Origin: Phytopythium helicoides
Lineage: Eukaryota > Oomycota > Peronosporomycetes > Pythiales > Pythiaceae
Direction: 5' to 3'
Assembly (NCBI GenBank): GCA_024867545.1
Contig: JANFNE010000086.1
Location: 1 to 48,187, forward strand
Length of the DNA stretch: 48,187 bases
In this document: in pieces, positions 19,901-31,936 of the stretch
How positions within the stretch are numbered: position 1 is the first letter of the stretch
Layout of the letters: the number at the start of each line of letters is the position of its first letter
Notes under the pieces: generated by a model
Seen by the model: only the letters and a program-made list of their open reading frames with translations
The model's database searches: none
What the model was told of the DNA's origin: nothing
Translations under genes and position numbers: made by a program

Positions 19901-22047
19901 GTGGAGCTTTCAGCGCAGTAGTCTGGCAATTGCCGGAGTGGAAGATCGTCGACGCAGTCTCAGACTATTTGGCCGATCTCACTGTAAACGAAGCAGAGTA
20001 TCATGGCGTGCTGCTGGCACTCAACCTGATCGAAGATCGCCCCAAGGGGCGTGTCATCATATGCGGAGACTCCAACCTGGTCATTCGTCAGCTGAGAGGT
20101 GAGATGGAGTGCAAAGCTCCGGGGCTCAAACTGTTGCGACAACGCGTGCTGGATCGCCTGCAGGCTTGGAATAATCACGAGCTTCTACACGTCAAGCGAG
20201 ACTGGAACCAGAGCGCCGACTTGCTCGCTGGAGCAGCATTGCAACGCGGCGGCGGAACCTCGGTCCAAAATACGACCGACAGAGAGGGATTGGAATCACT
20301 GAACCGGCTGAAAGAGATACTGAAGCCGAAAGTAGAGAGTGATATCGTCCGGATCGCTGCTGTTACTACGCGAGCGCGGGCTCGAAAGGCGCCACAGTTG
20401 CTGGAAGAGGAGGTGGTACGTCAGATGAGAATCGACCGTATACGCACAGCCCAGGATGAAGAAGCTTGGATTGCGCACCTGAAGCAGCTCTTAAAGGGCG
20501 AACTCAGAGGGCTGGGAGAAGCAGAAGTGAAGGCGTACCGCTTGATCGCAGATCAGTACGATCTCGACGAGAATGATCTTCTGTATTACTGCCCGCCAGT
20601 GAAGGCAGTCGACGAAGATCGAGACTCGCTGATGCGCCTGGTGCTTCCCGAAACTCTTCACGCTGACGTGTTGCATCACTATCATACTAGCCTGGAGGGT
20701 GGTCATCAAGGCGTTGGTCGCACGTATCAGAGAGTGAAGCGCCACTTCCACTGGCGAGGGCTGTACAAGTCAGTACAAGCCTACGTCAACGAGTGCACAG
20801 ACTGTGAGACGGGTAAAGGGAAGCCAACTATCAGGGGGCGATCGCCAGGTAACGTGCAAGCTACTTACCCATTCCAGATCATAGCGATGGATCACATACC
20901 ATCTCTGCCAAAGTCGTTTCGAGGGAACACCGAGCTGCTGATCTGGATTGATCTCTTCTCGGGATTTGTTATCGCTAAGGCCAGCAACTCCCGAACGGCT
21001 CAGACGATAGCAGAGTCGTATGAGTCCAGCGTGTTTCGCCGCTTTGGGGCGAGCGAAGCGATCCGCCACGATCGCGAGCCAGGGTTTATGTCGGACTTCT
21101 TCAAAGCGTTCAACCGAATCGTGGGGCAGAAACAGCGTGCAACACTCGCCTATAGGCCGCAGGCAAACGGAACAGCCGAACGTATGGTGCAGACACTGAC
21201 TCGAGCGATCAAGATGTACGTGGTCGACGAGAACCAACGCGATTGGGACGAGTACGCTGAAAGGCTGACCTTCGCCTTGAACACCGCGTATGACCGCGTG
21301 CGACAAGATACACCTTTTTATCTCGTTCATGGCTGGGACCCGCGTTCCACCCTGGAAGCCACGCTAGCCGTCGGAAGCACCCGTCGTCAAGACGCAGAAC
21401 CGAGGAGATGGCGGTATCACATGCAGCGCCACTATCAGAGCGCTCGTGCCCAAGTGAACGACCTGTTAGCCACCGCGATCCTTGAGAGAGCCGACCAGAA
21501 AAACGAAGAGGCTACACCTCATGGCATCGAGGTGGGAACGAGAGTATGGCTGTATCTGGATCGCGTGAAAGTGGGATACGCGAGGAAGCTAGCCCACATG
21601 TGGCACGGTCCCTTCAGGGTCGCCGAAATGATCGATGACCACGCTGCCAGGCTAGAGATCGCCGGCACAGAGTATCGACTCTTCCCCATCGTGCATGTGT
21701 CGAAGCTCAAAACAGTACGATCCTCACCAACCCGGCCAACCGTGGAGCTCACTGTGGCCCCAAACGACCGTCTGGATTTTGACGAGGAATTGTTGCCGGA
21801 GGATAGCTGGATTGGTGATCCTCAAGCCGACGAGTACGAGGTGACTAAGATCGTCGACATGCGTACTGGTCGAAAGACACGCTATGGTCGAGCGATGCGA
21901 GAATTTCTTGTACACTGGAAGGGATACGACGAGCCATCGTGGGTCGACGAGGTCGATCTGAACTGTGGGGCGCTGCTGCACGAGTTTCTGCGAGGACGGA
22001 CAAGTCGCAATCGCCTTGGGGCAATGCAATCGCACGAGGCCGAGTAG
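16914..22047 (+). pseudogene. pol: Gyp-C Pol: protease, RT, two RNase H domains, integrase, chromodomain
   Basis: Read in the -1 frame from the end of gag; the first clear domain is the protease (FDTGAEVSI, Asp at 17237). RT follows, with CSLDMASGF near 18625 and YIDD at 18925-18936. The RNase H next to RT has lost key acids: VYAS at 19399 where DAS is usual, and TRH near 19600 where TDH is usual. A second RNase H is complete: D19873, E19996, D20068, D20218. Integrase has a zinc region at about 20650-20815 and catalytic D20890, D21070, E21178 (35 residues between the last two). A GPF module (about 21610) and a chromodomain (about 21835-22000) end it. One base is missing near 18449, just before RT, so the frame changes there; this looks like a mutation. 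Otherwise the protein is open to the stop at 22047. Confidence 0.94.
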
Positions 22048-22455
22048 AGCGGCACAGGCGTGTCAGGCCGGCTGACACATAGCCGAGGAGGAAGGCCAGC
22101 GGGGTGGCCGCTGAGCATGGAGGGGATCGGGCCGCTGCGGATTGGTCGCAGTGGTCTAACGGAGGTTGAAGGTTGACTGGGAGGCTGTCAACAGGGAGGA
22201 GAAGAGGTGCATGTGAGCCTCCACACAGTGAGATTAACTAGAAGATGTACCTACTCGGCCGACGAACGGACACGGAACATGTGGGGGCAGATCACCAATC
22301 GGTGTGGACGAACGCGCGCGGCAGTGGAGATGCTGATGCTGACGAAGTTTGGTGACGTTGAAGCTGAGGAAGATTGTCGAAGCAAAAGCTGAATGCATTG
22401 AACCAGGCGTGAACGGAAGCTACGCGAAAGGCTTAAGGTCGAGTCGAAAATGCTG
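22048..22455. other. Spacer between convergent genes of Gyp-C, with several hairpins
   Basis: No gene and no GTCGA array. Several short inverted repeats follow one another: 22060-22078 (GTGTCA/TGACAC), 22097-22113 (CAGCGG/CCGCTG), 22132-22154 (CCGCTGCG/CGCAGTGG, one wobble) and 22172-22192 (GTTGAC/GTCAAC). A weaker one is at 22204-22221. They lie where transcripts from both strands converge. Confidence 0.6.
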
Positions 22456-23942
22456 TCAAACTGAACTCGGTCGCATAAACTTACCAATGATGCGGTCGAA
22501 CTGGCGTCCGGGGTGACGAGCTGGATCGTCCCGAAACTGGTTGCGCCATGGCTCGCGCTGGTCGAGCAAAGCCAACGCGTAGAGCAGGTTGCCACGATGC
22601 CCGGGGCGGTGGTCTTCTACTGGATACCAATGACGCGCAGTCGCCCGAGGATGAGGCAGCATGAAATATGGGTCGAGGAGTAAGTCCACGTCACAGCGCC
22701 CTTGGTGCATCAAGTCGGCCATATGGTTGAATAGCACCTTCAGACGAGCACCGAGGCGACTGCGACGCTGCCGTCGTTGCTCAATGTATTCTACGAGTCC
22801 AAGATCGCCGCCGCCATCAGGAGGAATGGGAAGGTAATGGGTACTCTCCCAGTATGGCTGGCACCAAGTCTCCCGGATATGAGTGAACTCGGCGACAACC
22901 CGCGCGAAATCCGGGTCTCCAATATCGAAAGAGATAGGAGGAACCACAACCTCGAGGACGCTCCACGGCTCGGCTTCCAACATGGCAGACACCTGCGACC
23001 AGGTGATCAGCTCTGGGTTGTACTGGTTGCGCTTGGGCTTGGCAATCGGACTCATCGGAAAGAGCCAACGCGGGCTCGCAGTTAGCTGAGCCAACCATGG
23101 CTCAGTCACGGCGCTTAGAGTTGTGGCCGACACTATTGCCGTTGGCCACGGCCTCACATCGCGCTCCCGAAAGCGAACGGGGCGCGGCGAGCCAGGAATA
23201 GGTCTGCTGATGGTAAATGCCGCGACAGGAGGCACGTAATCGGAGTCTCCGCTTCGACTGTCAGTGACGGACACGCTCTCGGAAGAGTTGTCATGGCTGC
23301 TGTCGCCGCTAGCCGGAGAGCCGATAGTCGAGGAGCGTCGGGGATAGGACGGCGACACAGCAGCTGCGGTCGCCACGGACGACCGAGTCGAGCGGGCCGA
23401 CGACCGACCTCGTGTAGATCTGGAGGGTCGATCCTGGAGTGGCGGCCGTGAAGGGGTCGGTCGCTGAGCGCCGCCGATCTCGAGTGCCGACGTCAATGAC
23501 GACGACCTAGGAGAGGGTGACAGTGGCTGGGCCCTCGCCGCCACACTTGCACCCACCCGTGTGAGCGTCGAGGGCGGCGGAGTCGAAGAACCAAGGTCGA
23601 CCGCGGCACCCAACACCGTGTTATCGGGCTCCGACCACGGTCGCTCTACCGCTACAGTGGTTTCGCTGGGAGCCGAGGATGCAGTGCCGTCGCCCGAGCT
23701 TGATGGATGCACGGGGCGTGGACGCGGAGTGCCGGAGCCCGCAGCCCCACCCGATTGAACGCTATCTGCGCTATGAGCCGCATGCGGGGGCGTGCCGGGA
23801 GGGCTCACCGTCAGGCTCGCGGAAGGAAGGTGGGTGTCTCCGCCGCCAGAAGGCCTGCCCGCATCGTGCGTCTCACCGCTGGCTGGAGATCGACCGGCCT
23901 GTGAGTGCTCATCATCCCCGTCATCACTGGATGACTGTCAGT

Positions 23943-24005
23943 CTGCATACTCAAGTCAAGTTAGCCCGATGTGCGGATGCGGCAAAGGAGGATGGGCCAA
24001 CGTAC
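23943..24005 (-). other. Intron 2 of the Gyp-C third gene
   Basis: 63 bp, starting GTACGT, ending GTATGCAG, with a CTAAC branch-point match. Phase 1. It corresponds to the second intron in Gyp-B: both lie between a basic Ser-rich region and an acidic SDDG/SDDE segment. Confidence 0.75.
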
Positions 24006-24512
24006 CGGTCCGCGCCTGCATCCGAAGCGCTCGACGTGGCCCACCAGGTCGGAAGATCGCCCGCGGCATCCTGTAGGTGCCAGGGAGTCCCGGCACGGCT
24101 TCTGGTAGCGGAGTAAGCCGAGCTCGCTTCGTGGAAGTCGAGGTGACACTGCGGTGGGCCGGCTCCCGCTGGCGCACACGCATCGAGCGTCCAGACTCAG
24201 CGGTTCCCGATGCTTGAGAACCTGTCTCAGCGGCAAGGCGAGTCAAAACGGCGGCAGCATTCTCCGCGGATGACCGCACCACCGCATCGAGGCGGTGTAG
24301 AGTGGTAACGGGAGACGCTGGCGCAGACGATGGTGTTGTGATGGCATGTATCACCGATGGCACGCCCGACGAGGACAGAACAGGACGGCTGGAAGCGCTA
24401 GTATCAGACACACGTGGCGGGATCTCGGCAGCCTCTGTGTGTGGCGGACCACTAGTGGATGTGGAGTGTGATTCCGCTGTCGAAGTGAGTTGGAGACCCG
24501 ACAACTGGCGCT

Positions 24513-24575
24513 CTAGTTCGCGAGATCAGTACGTTGATGAAGCACTGATCAACAACAATAGCCAAGAGCACGTAC
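24513..24575 (-). other. Intron 1 of the Gyp-C third gene
   Basis: 63 bp, starting GTACGT, ending GAACTAG, with a CTGAT branch-point match. Phase 1. Joins CRDL to ERQLSG, parallel to the QRQLAAV stretch in Gyp-B. Its position is roughly 50 residues downstream of the Gyp-B first intron. Confidence 0.78.
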
Positions 24576-26115
24576 CGAGATCACGACAGGCAGACACGGC
24601 TGCGTCACGCTCACGTGTGATCCGCTCACGATCTGCGCGCACCGCCGCGGACGTCGCCAGTACATGCTGCTGATATTGGGCAGACACCCGCTGGAACTCG
24701 TGGAGAGTCGCTTACTCGGCCGCTCGGACTCCAGCGAGTGCACGTCGGAGCTGACGAAGAGCATCAGAACGCGCATCGCGTTCAGCCTCCACCACGGCCA
24801 ACGACAGGCGAGACGCTGCGACCTCGTCGGTGAGGTCGTCGCGAGACCTGATGAGTTGGGATATCTCGGTCGCAGCGGAAGTGCGCGTTCGGTCAAGCTC
24901 AGAGCGTAACTCGTTGATGGTGGCCAAGTGCCGCCGAGCTTGCTGGCGAGCTCGATCACGAGCAATCGCAGATGCTGCGCGAACCTGCCCGAGCTCACGT
25001 CGGAGATCGCCAACAGCGGAGGAATCGTGCTGGAAGCTTGTACGTGCAAGATTGGCCTCGAGCTGCGCCTTGTCGGCACGCAGTGCTGCACTCTCGTTCG
25101 ATCTTTGCAGTGCGATCGCAGCTTGTGCGTCTCGCTCCGCTTCAGCCCGACGCCGATTCTGCTCAGCAGCTGCAAGCAAGGCGGTCGAGTCTTGAGCGGT
25201 CTGTTTTAAAGCTGCGACCTCGGATTGCAATTGGGGAATGACCTGCAACTGGGTGCGAAGGTCGTCAATGAGAGTACCGTGACCGCACGCGCTATCGGCA
25301 GAACTCGCACGCGACCCGGTGGTGCTCGCTGACGTTCGATCTTGGGCAAGGCGGTCAGTCAAGCTGCGGACTTCTGCGCGAAGCCTTTCGCGCTCCATCG
25401 CGTTGCCGGCGATGACATCCTGGAGCACGCCATCTAGAGTATTCACTTGAGAGCGCAATGCTTCGATTGCAGACTGTGAGTCGTGAAGTGCCGCCTGAAG
25501 GCGTGCAACCTCAGTGACAAGGCGCGCGCGATCTGCGCGATTCGTCTCCTCGGTGTCTTCAAGAGCCTCCTGCAGACGAACCAACTCTGCCACAAGATGT
25601 TCCCGCTCCTCTTGACCGACGGCTAATCGCTGCTGCGCTTGGGCATACCGTGACTCGCAGAACGCCAAGAACTCGCGTGCCTCGCCGGTGGCAGCGCCAA
25701 TGCCACGGTGGAGGTCGCGAGCGTGCGTCTGTAGCTCCGCGTTTGCAGATCGTAGGTCTGCTTGAGCCACGTACAGTCTGTCGGCAACACGAGCATAAGC
25801 GGCCACCAGCGACACCACATCGTCGGCTGAGCGGACTGCTTGCGTTGGAGCTGGTGGATAGACTGGGAAGGGGGTGTCGGCTGAAAGTCGCGTACAGATC
25901 GCACAGATGTTATCGTCTGTGCTGAGGGGCCCGGAGCCGCCGTTACCTGGAACATCTGATGTGTTGGACGCTGGATGCTGCATAAGCGCATTGCCAACAA
26001 CTGGAATGGACTCGGTGCTGCTGTCCGACAAATACTCGTCGCCATCAAACCACTGCGGCACGTCCGCCATGATGAAGTTCCTCGCGCCCGCGCAGCTGTA
26101 CTGCGCGATCTCGAC

Positions 26116-26126
26116 GATGGGGCGGT
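26116..26126 (+). promoter_or_regulatory. Gyp-C polypurine tract
   Basis: GATGGGGCGGT lies directly before the 3' LTR, in the sense of the gag-pol strand. Confidence 0.65.
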
Positions 26127-26851
26127 TGTGGCGGAGCGGCCTCCGCGAGGATCGCCGAGAACGGCGAGGGGATCGCGACGAGAACGCTCTGAAGTGTGAA
26201 GACACCCCAAGGCTACCCGAACGACCCAGTTAAGTACGACTGGACGGCGATAGGACGGCGCATCTCTGAGTCTGATTGGATTAGGCGATTTCGACTAGGT
26301 TCAGATTAGGTAGTCCTGCCTAGTTAGTGTGTACCACATCTAGGATGTCACAGGTGATAGAGTCAGCGTAGGAGCGGCTGCAGGAAGCGCAGCCAGCAGG
26401 GTAAATCAGTCGCGAATCTACTTTGGAGAGCTCAAGCCGTCTTCTTGGCCTACAAATCGCGTCTCAACTCAGCCCACACCCAACAAGAGGGTGCAAGACA
26501 ACGGTAAAGGACATTGGGATCCCTAGTGATCTACCTTTTGGGCGGCAAGGAACGACACCTGCCGCAACCCCTTTGGAGCGCTTCGACATCGCGGACGCCG
26601 AAGCCAGCTGCACCGCAGCAACCAACCTCTCAGTCGCAGCGCGAGGAGTTTTCCGCTGCTGCGACCCCCGCCTCGCTCAAGAACATCTCGACCACACACG
26701 CTTCTTCCTCCGTATCCGCGAGGATCGCGAATCGCCCACCGACGGGTACACAACGTGACGCCGTCCGCCAAACGGAGTAACCCCTCCGATAGTCGGTGTC
26801 GGGCGCGTGAGAGAAGGTCGTGCGCCGATTTTGGCCGGCCACTTCTCCACA
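26127..26851 (+). repeat. Gyp-C 3' LTR
   Basis: 725 bp partner of 13920-14642, two bases longer because of two single-base insertions around 26650-26670. Its outward antisense face lies 57 bp from the start of the third gene. Confidence 0.96.
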
Positions 26852-29661
26852 ATCGCGCGGGGTTATGCTTGCTGAGATCGCCCCAAGTACTTCGTCTTCG
26901 CCCCCAGTACAGCGTGTAACTTCCAGCGACCAAGGCGAGAGAAGGGCGGCCCATTGTGCGAGTCGACCTTGGAGTCCATGCGACCGCAAAAGCCAACCGA
27001 GAGTGCTGTGTCGCGTCAGTACGCGCACTGATCTGCCTACGAGCATCGTAAAGCAGTTGTCGAGTAGGCGAAGCAACGCCAATACCTCCTTCTCAACCAC
27101 CGAGTAATTCAGCTCGTTCGGCTTCAGAGTGCGGCTCGTGAACTTCACTGGCTCGAAGGTCCCGTCGTGGTCTTGAACCAGGGCGGCCGCGACGGCCCAC
27201 TCACTGGCATAGACGATGGCGACGCACTCTTTCTGCGAGTCAAAGTGCCGGAGGATTGGCGTTGCAGCGATCTTCTGCTTAAGCGATTCGAATGCCGTTG
27301 TTGCTCGCTCCAGTCGACCATCGCTGGCATCGACCCCTGACTTACCGTGAAAATCGACCTCGCGAAGCTCGTAAAGCACGGTTGCGTACACTGCAAAGTC
27401 TTCGATGAAGCGATTGTAGTAGTTCAGACTCCCCAGAAAGGATTGCATTGCCCGCAATGAAGTGGGAAACGGCAAATTACCCAGCGATTCCAGCTCTTTC
27501 GGGCGGGCCTCCAGACCCTTAGGGGTCACTCGATGCCCCAAGTAGTCGACGTTCGGCATTCCCCAGTAGCTCTTGGCGACGCTGACCGACAGGTTCCACT
27601 GGTCACAGGCGTTCAGCAGTCGGGACGTCTTCTCGCACAAGTCATCCCAGCTCTCAGCTGCGACAAGTATATCGTCGATATAGGATCGACGACCCAGGAC
27701 TGACGGTCGGTGGACGTCGTCGGGCACCCCTACCGCGTAGAGATCGGCTGCTTCGTGTTCGGCTGACGGGAGTCGTAGAAACCCATACAGAGCGTTGTCG
27801 ACTAGTCGCTGGTAGATCTGAGGCGCGTTTTTCAGCCCAAACGGCATCCGGTTCCACTCGAAGAGCCCAAATGGTGTCACGAAGGCTGATATCGCGCGTG
27901 CTCGCTCGGTCATCGAGACAACCCAGAAACCGCTTGCCATGTCCAAGGAGCAGAACCACAAGACCTTTTCGAGATCCTCCAACAGGTCGTTGATCAGAGG
28001 CATCGGGTATACCATCAGCCTCGTCAAATTGTTCACGAGGCGATAGTCGATGCACAACCGGATGTCAACTCCATTCTTCTTGATCACCACGACGATCGGC
28101 GACGCCCAAGGTGAAGTCGACGGCCGGATTATCTCTGCGCTCAGCAACCCCTTCAAGAGTTCAGCCACCTTCTCGCGGAACTGAGGTGGTATCTTCCTGA
28201 CCCGCTGGGCGATTGGTTTCGCTCCTCCGACATCTATGTCACAGACGGGCCCCTTTGCAGCCGGTGGAAGAGCATTGCCTTTGCCGATCAAGAGGTGTTT
28301 CTTCTCCCAGATGATCGCGCGTAACCGGTCGATTTCTTCGGGAGTGTTCACGGCAGGATCACCAACTTTTAGATCGTTGATCTTCACTTCCTCTGTCGTT
28401 GACGCCACTTCGGGCAGTACCGCCATCTGTGACTCGATATCCTCGGCGAACAGCTCACTACCCTCATGATAGTAAGAGACTGGTTCCACGTGGTCGCCCT
28501 GCAATTCTCGACCGTTTTTGACGTTGACGGTATGTATCCACTGTCTGGGAGCGACGATGGAGCTAACCGTGGGGGTCTCGAGTTTCGGCCTGCTCAATAT
28601 TCCGCGTGGAACAACATATTCTCGGCGGGAGACGCTCGGTGCCCGCTCTGAGTCTTCCGGTTCATCCAGATTTGCAGAGTCCTGAGTCGCTTCATACGCC
28701 AAGTTTTGCCACTCCTTATAACGGCGAGAGCCTTCCGAGACGAATCCAGGCAGTCTTGGCACATGATCGCCGGATAGCCAGAGACCAAGTCGTTCTAATC
28801 GACCCAGCCTCAGCTTCTCATCGCCGATGTTCGTGATCTTTAAGAATTGCATCTGCCCCGGGCCATGGACTATCGATGGCACCCACTTTTCACCTCGCGT
28901 CACCCAGAGCTTTTGCTTCTCCGATCGGTTGACGCGCAAAGGAATCTCCACCGACTCTCCAGGGTCGATCGACGGAAATCCTTCGGCAGTCACGAGCCTT
29001 GCTCGGTCGCTGAACAGCTGCCGCCGCCCATCTAGTCGAAGCCGCACTTCCTCTGGGAGACACACGGAGCCGTCGGCCATATCAAGGCGTACGCCCGCGG
29101 GAACCATGAAGTCCATTCCCAGGATCGCATCTTGACCAGCCAATCGACCTACCCAGGCGTCGAAGAAGTACACCAGTGACCCTCCCAGCGTCACTTTGAT
29201 TCGCGTCCGTCCATCTGTAAGGTATGAACCCTCGCCAATACCTACGCATTCTTGCCGCTTACTGTCGTCAATGTGGCAGCCTACCTTACGAGCAAAGGTG
29301 GTGTCCACGATGGACACCTCGGCGCCAGTATCGAACAGTAGCATGGCCTTTTCGTTGTTGAGCTTTGCGTGAACCTTCGCCTGCTTGAACCACTTGTCCG
29401 GAGCGTGGTGTTTCCAGTACCCTCTAGACTCTCCGGGCAACAGGTTCAGCGCCATCGCTACTTCGACTCGTCGATATTCATCTGTCGTGTGGAGGGTGGC
29501 GATAGAGACCGCGTGGCTGTCATGCAACTCACGTGTATTATCAACTGGAGGGACCAACGTGGCGTCGATCACCTCCTTGGGCTGCTTCTCAACGAAAGCG
29601 AAGATACAAACTTCGGATCGCTCGGCTCGTACCAGATTCCAACCTGGCGAGCGTCCTAGTT
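26852..29661 (-). pseudogene. pol: Gyp-B pol, 5' part: protease, RT, first RNase H
   Basis: Minus-strand frame, open from the gag stop to the Gyp-C insertion. Protease FDTGAEVSI with Asp at about 29332. RT motifs: SPIVVVIKKNG near 28110, SLDMASGFW near 27950, SYIDDIL near 27680. The RNase H next to RT reads VYASEW where a DAS is usual (near 27215) and TRHS where TDH is usual (near 27015), as in Gyp-C. The chain is cut after ITPRD at 26852 and continues at 13919. No frameshift is seen in this part. Confidence 0.94.
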
Positions 29662-29665
29662 TAAC
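29659..29665 (-). promoter_or_regulatory. Slippery heptamer at the Gyp-B gag stop
   Basis: On the minus strand the gag frame reads ATG TTA AAC TAG. GTTAAAC is a canonical X XXY YYZ slippery sequence (XXY being TTA), in the right phase, with the gag stop as the next codon. The -1 frame is open into the protease. I did not identify a downstream pseudoknot. Confidence 0.68.
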
Positions 29666-31920
29666 ATCTTCTCGGCGTCAGCGGGCAACATCCCCGCATG
29701 CTTGGACGGGTTGTACCACTGGCGGACAAGGTTGTAAAACTCCTCCATCGGGCATTTTCCGATGTCGTGCAGTTCTCCACATCCACGGCAGACGAACAAG
29801 CATCGATCGGACGGGTGGCCTTGCTTACCGCACTTCTGGCAGGTTAGCCGCTTCCAGCATCCCAGATCGTTGTGCTTCAGTGACCCGCAGTGCGAGCAGC
29901 GGTTGCCACTGAGGTCAATACGATGTTCGCGAGGCTGTCGGCCTTGGTCGCCGCGGTCAGGTGGCACTGCTTCTCCCCGTTGACGGTCGGATGTTCATTG
30001 GCTGCCGCGAGGAATATGCGTCGCAAGTCACCCTCTCCCTCGGAGCTGCTGGTTTCGCCGTCCGACTCGCTGTCTTCCCTCCCTACGTGGACGACATGGA
30101 CGGCCCGGGTGTTTGCCGCCGGGGTTGGTGTCGACGTTGGCTTCTGTCTCAACTTGTTGGACCCATGAGTGGCCCTACGCTGACGATTCTTCGCGCGCTG
30201 CCTCGACCGCAAGACGTCTTCCAGACTTTCGGCGTCGGGCAAACGTAGCATGGTCAGCTGATCTGCGAGGTCTTGATCGTCGAGTGTCTCGATGAAGTGC
30301 TCCACGTGTTCTCGGCGTGTTGCCGCCGGCCCGTCCTTGATCTTCAGGCGAGCACGCAGTCCAGCGACGTTCAGCCGGTACAAGTAATCCAGTGGCGACT
30401 CGTCTGAGCGTTTACGCGCGTGGTAGTATTGGCGAGCGGCTGAGACGCCTTGCCCGCAATACTGAACTTGGAACTGCTCCACCAGGTCTGGCCACGAGTT
30501 GCGCGTCGATCGGCTGAGCTGGCGATACCAATTACGGGCTGGTCGAACCAAAAGATCACCGAAGATCAAACATTTCTCCTCATCCGTTGCCTGGTCTCGA
30601 CTGAACGCTGTCTTGACCTTGCTGAGCCAACTGCGGGCTCGATCGTCGTCCGTATCCTTCCCAGAGAACTCCTTCAAGTCCGACGTCGCCGACATCCGTA
30701 CACGAGGCATGATCACTTGGGGGGTGATGGCAGTGGCAGCTGCCACAGCCCGCGCTGGCGTCCAGTCTAGGTCGTCCGGGTCGTACTCCCAATGTTGTAC
30801 GACAGAATCGACAGACTCCATCTCGACGTCCTCTTCAGCCCGAGGTGTGACGACCGCCCTTGCCGTTGTCTGCTGACGTCGAAGGTATTCTCCCATCATT
30901 GCATCGAACGCGGCTTGCGGCGTCGTCGACACAGCTTTGACTTTCCTGGCGATGTTCGCGGGGTTTGTCGTTGCCGCACCTCGGGTGTTGGCGTCCCGGA
31001 CGGGTGTATACTCTTCCGCATCTGCGCGAAGCATCTGCCGTGCGCGGAGCATTGCTGCTCCTCCGGGTCCCAGTGTCATCCGTTGGATTCCGCTTGACGC
31101 GTCCGAGTCTGGTTCTGACGATGGAGTGAGGTAGTGCGAGGACCCCGTCTGGTATCCTGGAGCGTCGGGGTGAGCGTCTTGGACCTGTGGGTTCGTCGCG
31201 CGGCTAGCCGGACGCTTGCCTGCCGCCTTGGTGCCGACCAACGGCGAGAGAAGGTCAAACAACTTGCCAGCCGCTGTGCGAACGTCGTCCAAATCCAGCT
31301 CCAGGAACTCGTTCGCCTCCACTGACTCAACAGCGAAGCCTGCGTCAGCTAGTAGACGCGTGAGAGTCTGGCCTGCAGCGAGCATGTTCACGGGCGGGAG
31401 CGGGGGTGCCACCGGGCCGGTTAGGTCATTGAGCAGCCGGGTCGTGTATAAACGCAACACTGGGTCACGGCGAATGAACTCGAACAACGCTTGCCGGGCA
31501 TACGCGTGCTCTAGCATCTTGTCGACGGCTGAGGCTTTCTTCTCTGTCGTCGTCTCGGCGTCTGAGCTCGGAGCTTTCAGCTTCTTCTTCCCCGTCGACG
31601 ATTTAGCCTTGGTCACCTTGGCGGGCTTCTTCTTCAGCGTTACGGCGGAGACCACCGCTCGTGTCGCCTGGTTTGGTGCTGGTGATTCAGATTTTACTCT
31701 GAGTTCACCAGCAAGTGGGTCTCGAAGGTCGAGACCCAAAACGGGGGCTTGTGGCTTATCTTCGAGATAGCCCTCATCTCCTGCAGCAGATGCCCCCTCC
31801 GTTGTCTGCTGCTCGACGGGTGTTGTGGCGTCAGTAAACGCCGGCGACACCTCGTGCTCGCCATTCCCATGAGCCCCGGGCTCTTCCTTGATATGCGCTT
31901 CTTCGTCACTGTCACGAGAT

Positions 31921-31936
31921 CCGGGCATGCGCACCA
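31921..31936 (-). promoter_or_regulatory. Gyp-B primer binding site
   Basis: Complement reads TGGTGCGCATGCCCGG, identical to Gyp-C although the two LTRs are largely unrelated in sequence. Such conservation right after the LTR fits a tRNA-pairing site. Confidence 0.75.

Larger units (their letters stand above)
22456..26070 (-). pseudogene. Gyp-C convergent third gene, spliced, two premature stops
   Basis: Exons on the minus strand: 26070-24576, 24512-24006 and 23942-22456, together 1163 codons in phase. ATG 26070 is the first outside the LTR. Exon 1 has a CxxC (ICAIC) and then about 300 residues of coiled coil. Exon 2 is Ser/Thr/Arg-rich. Exon 3 has a long disordered region and the conserved C-terminal domain (ESTHYLPIP, RQRRSRLGARLK, CDVDLLLDPYF, HWYPVEDH, EPWRNQF). 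It is homologous to 7556-10621 over the coil and C-terminus. Two stops break it: TAA at 24712-24714 in the coil and TGA at 23938-23940 at the start of exon 3. The TAA overlaps a GTAAGC that resembles a splice donor, but I find no acceptor that keeps the frame. Function unknown. Confidence 0.78.
13920..26851 (+). mobile_element. Gyp-C, complete Ty3/Gypsy LTR retrotransposon, innermost insertion
   Basis: 12,932 bp. LTRs of 723 and 725 bp with inverted ends TGTGG and CCACA. Target duplication ATCG (13916-13919, 26852-26855). The unfilled site is seen in Gyp-A at about 35050-35085, where CAACTTGATCGCGTGGGG is continuous. Order: LTR, gag, pol, spacer, convergent third gene, polypurine tract, LTR. 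LTRs differ at about seven substitutions and two single-base indels, so this is fairly recent. pol has one frameshift and the third gene two premature stops. Confidence 0.97.

Noticed and set aside
24664..24716. An extra intron in the Gyp-C third gene starting GTAAGC at the TAA of 24712-24714
   Set aside because: No downstream acceptor restores the coiled-coil frame, and the sequence right after the stop is itself homologous coding sequence. A nonsense mutation is more likely.
29877..29967. Programmed frameshift within Gyp-B gag before the zinc knuckles
   Set aside because: Gyp-C reads through this region in one frame, and no slippery sequence is visible near 29970. A simple indel is the better reading.
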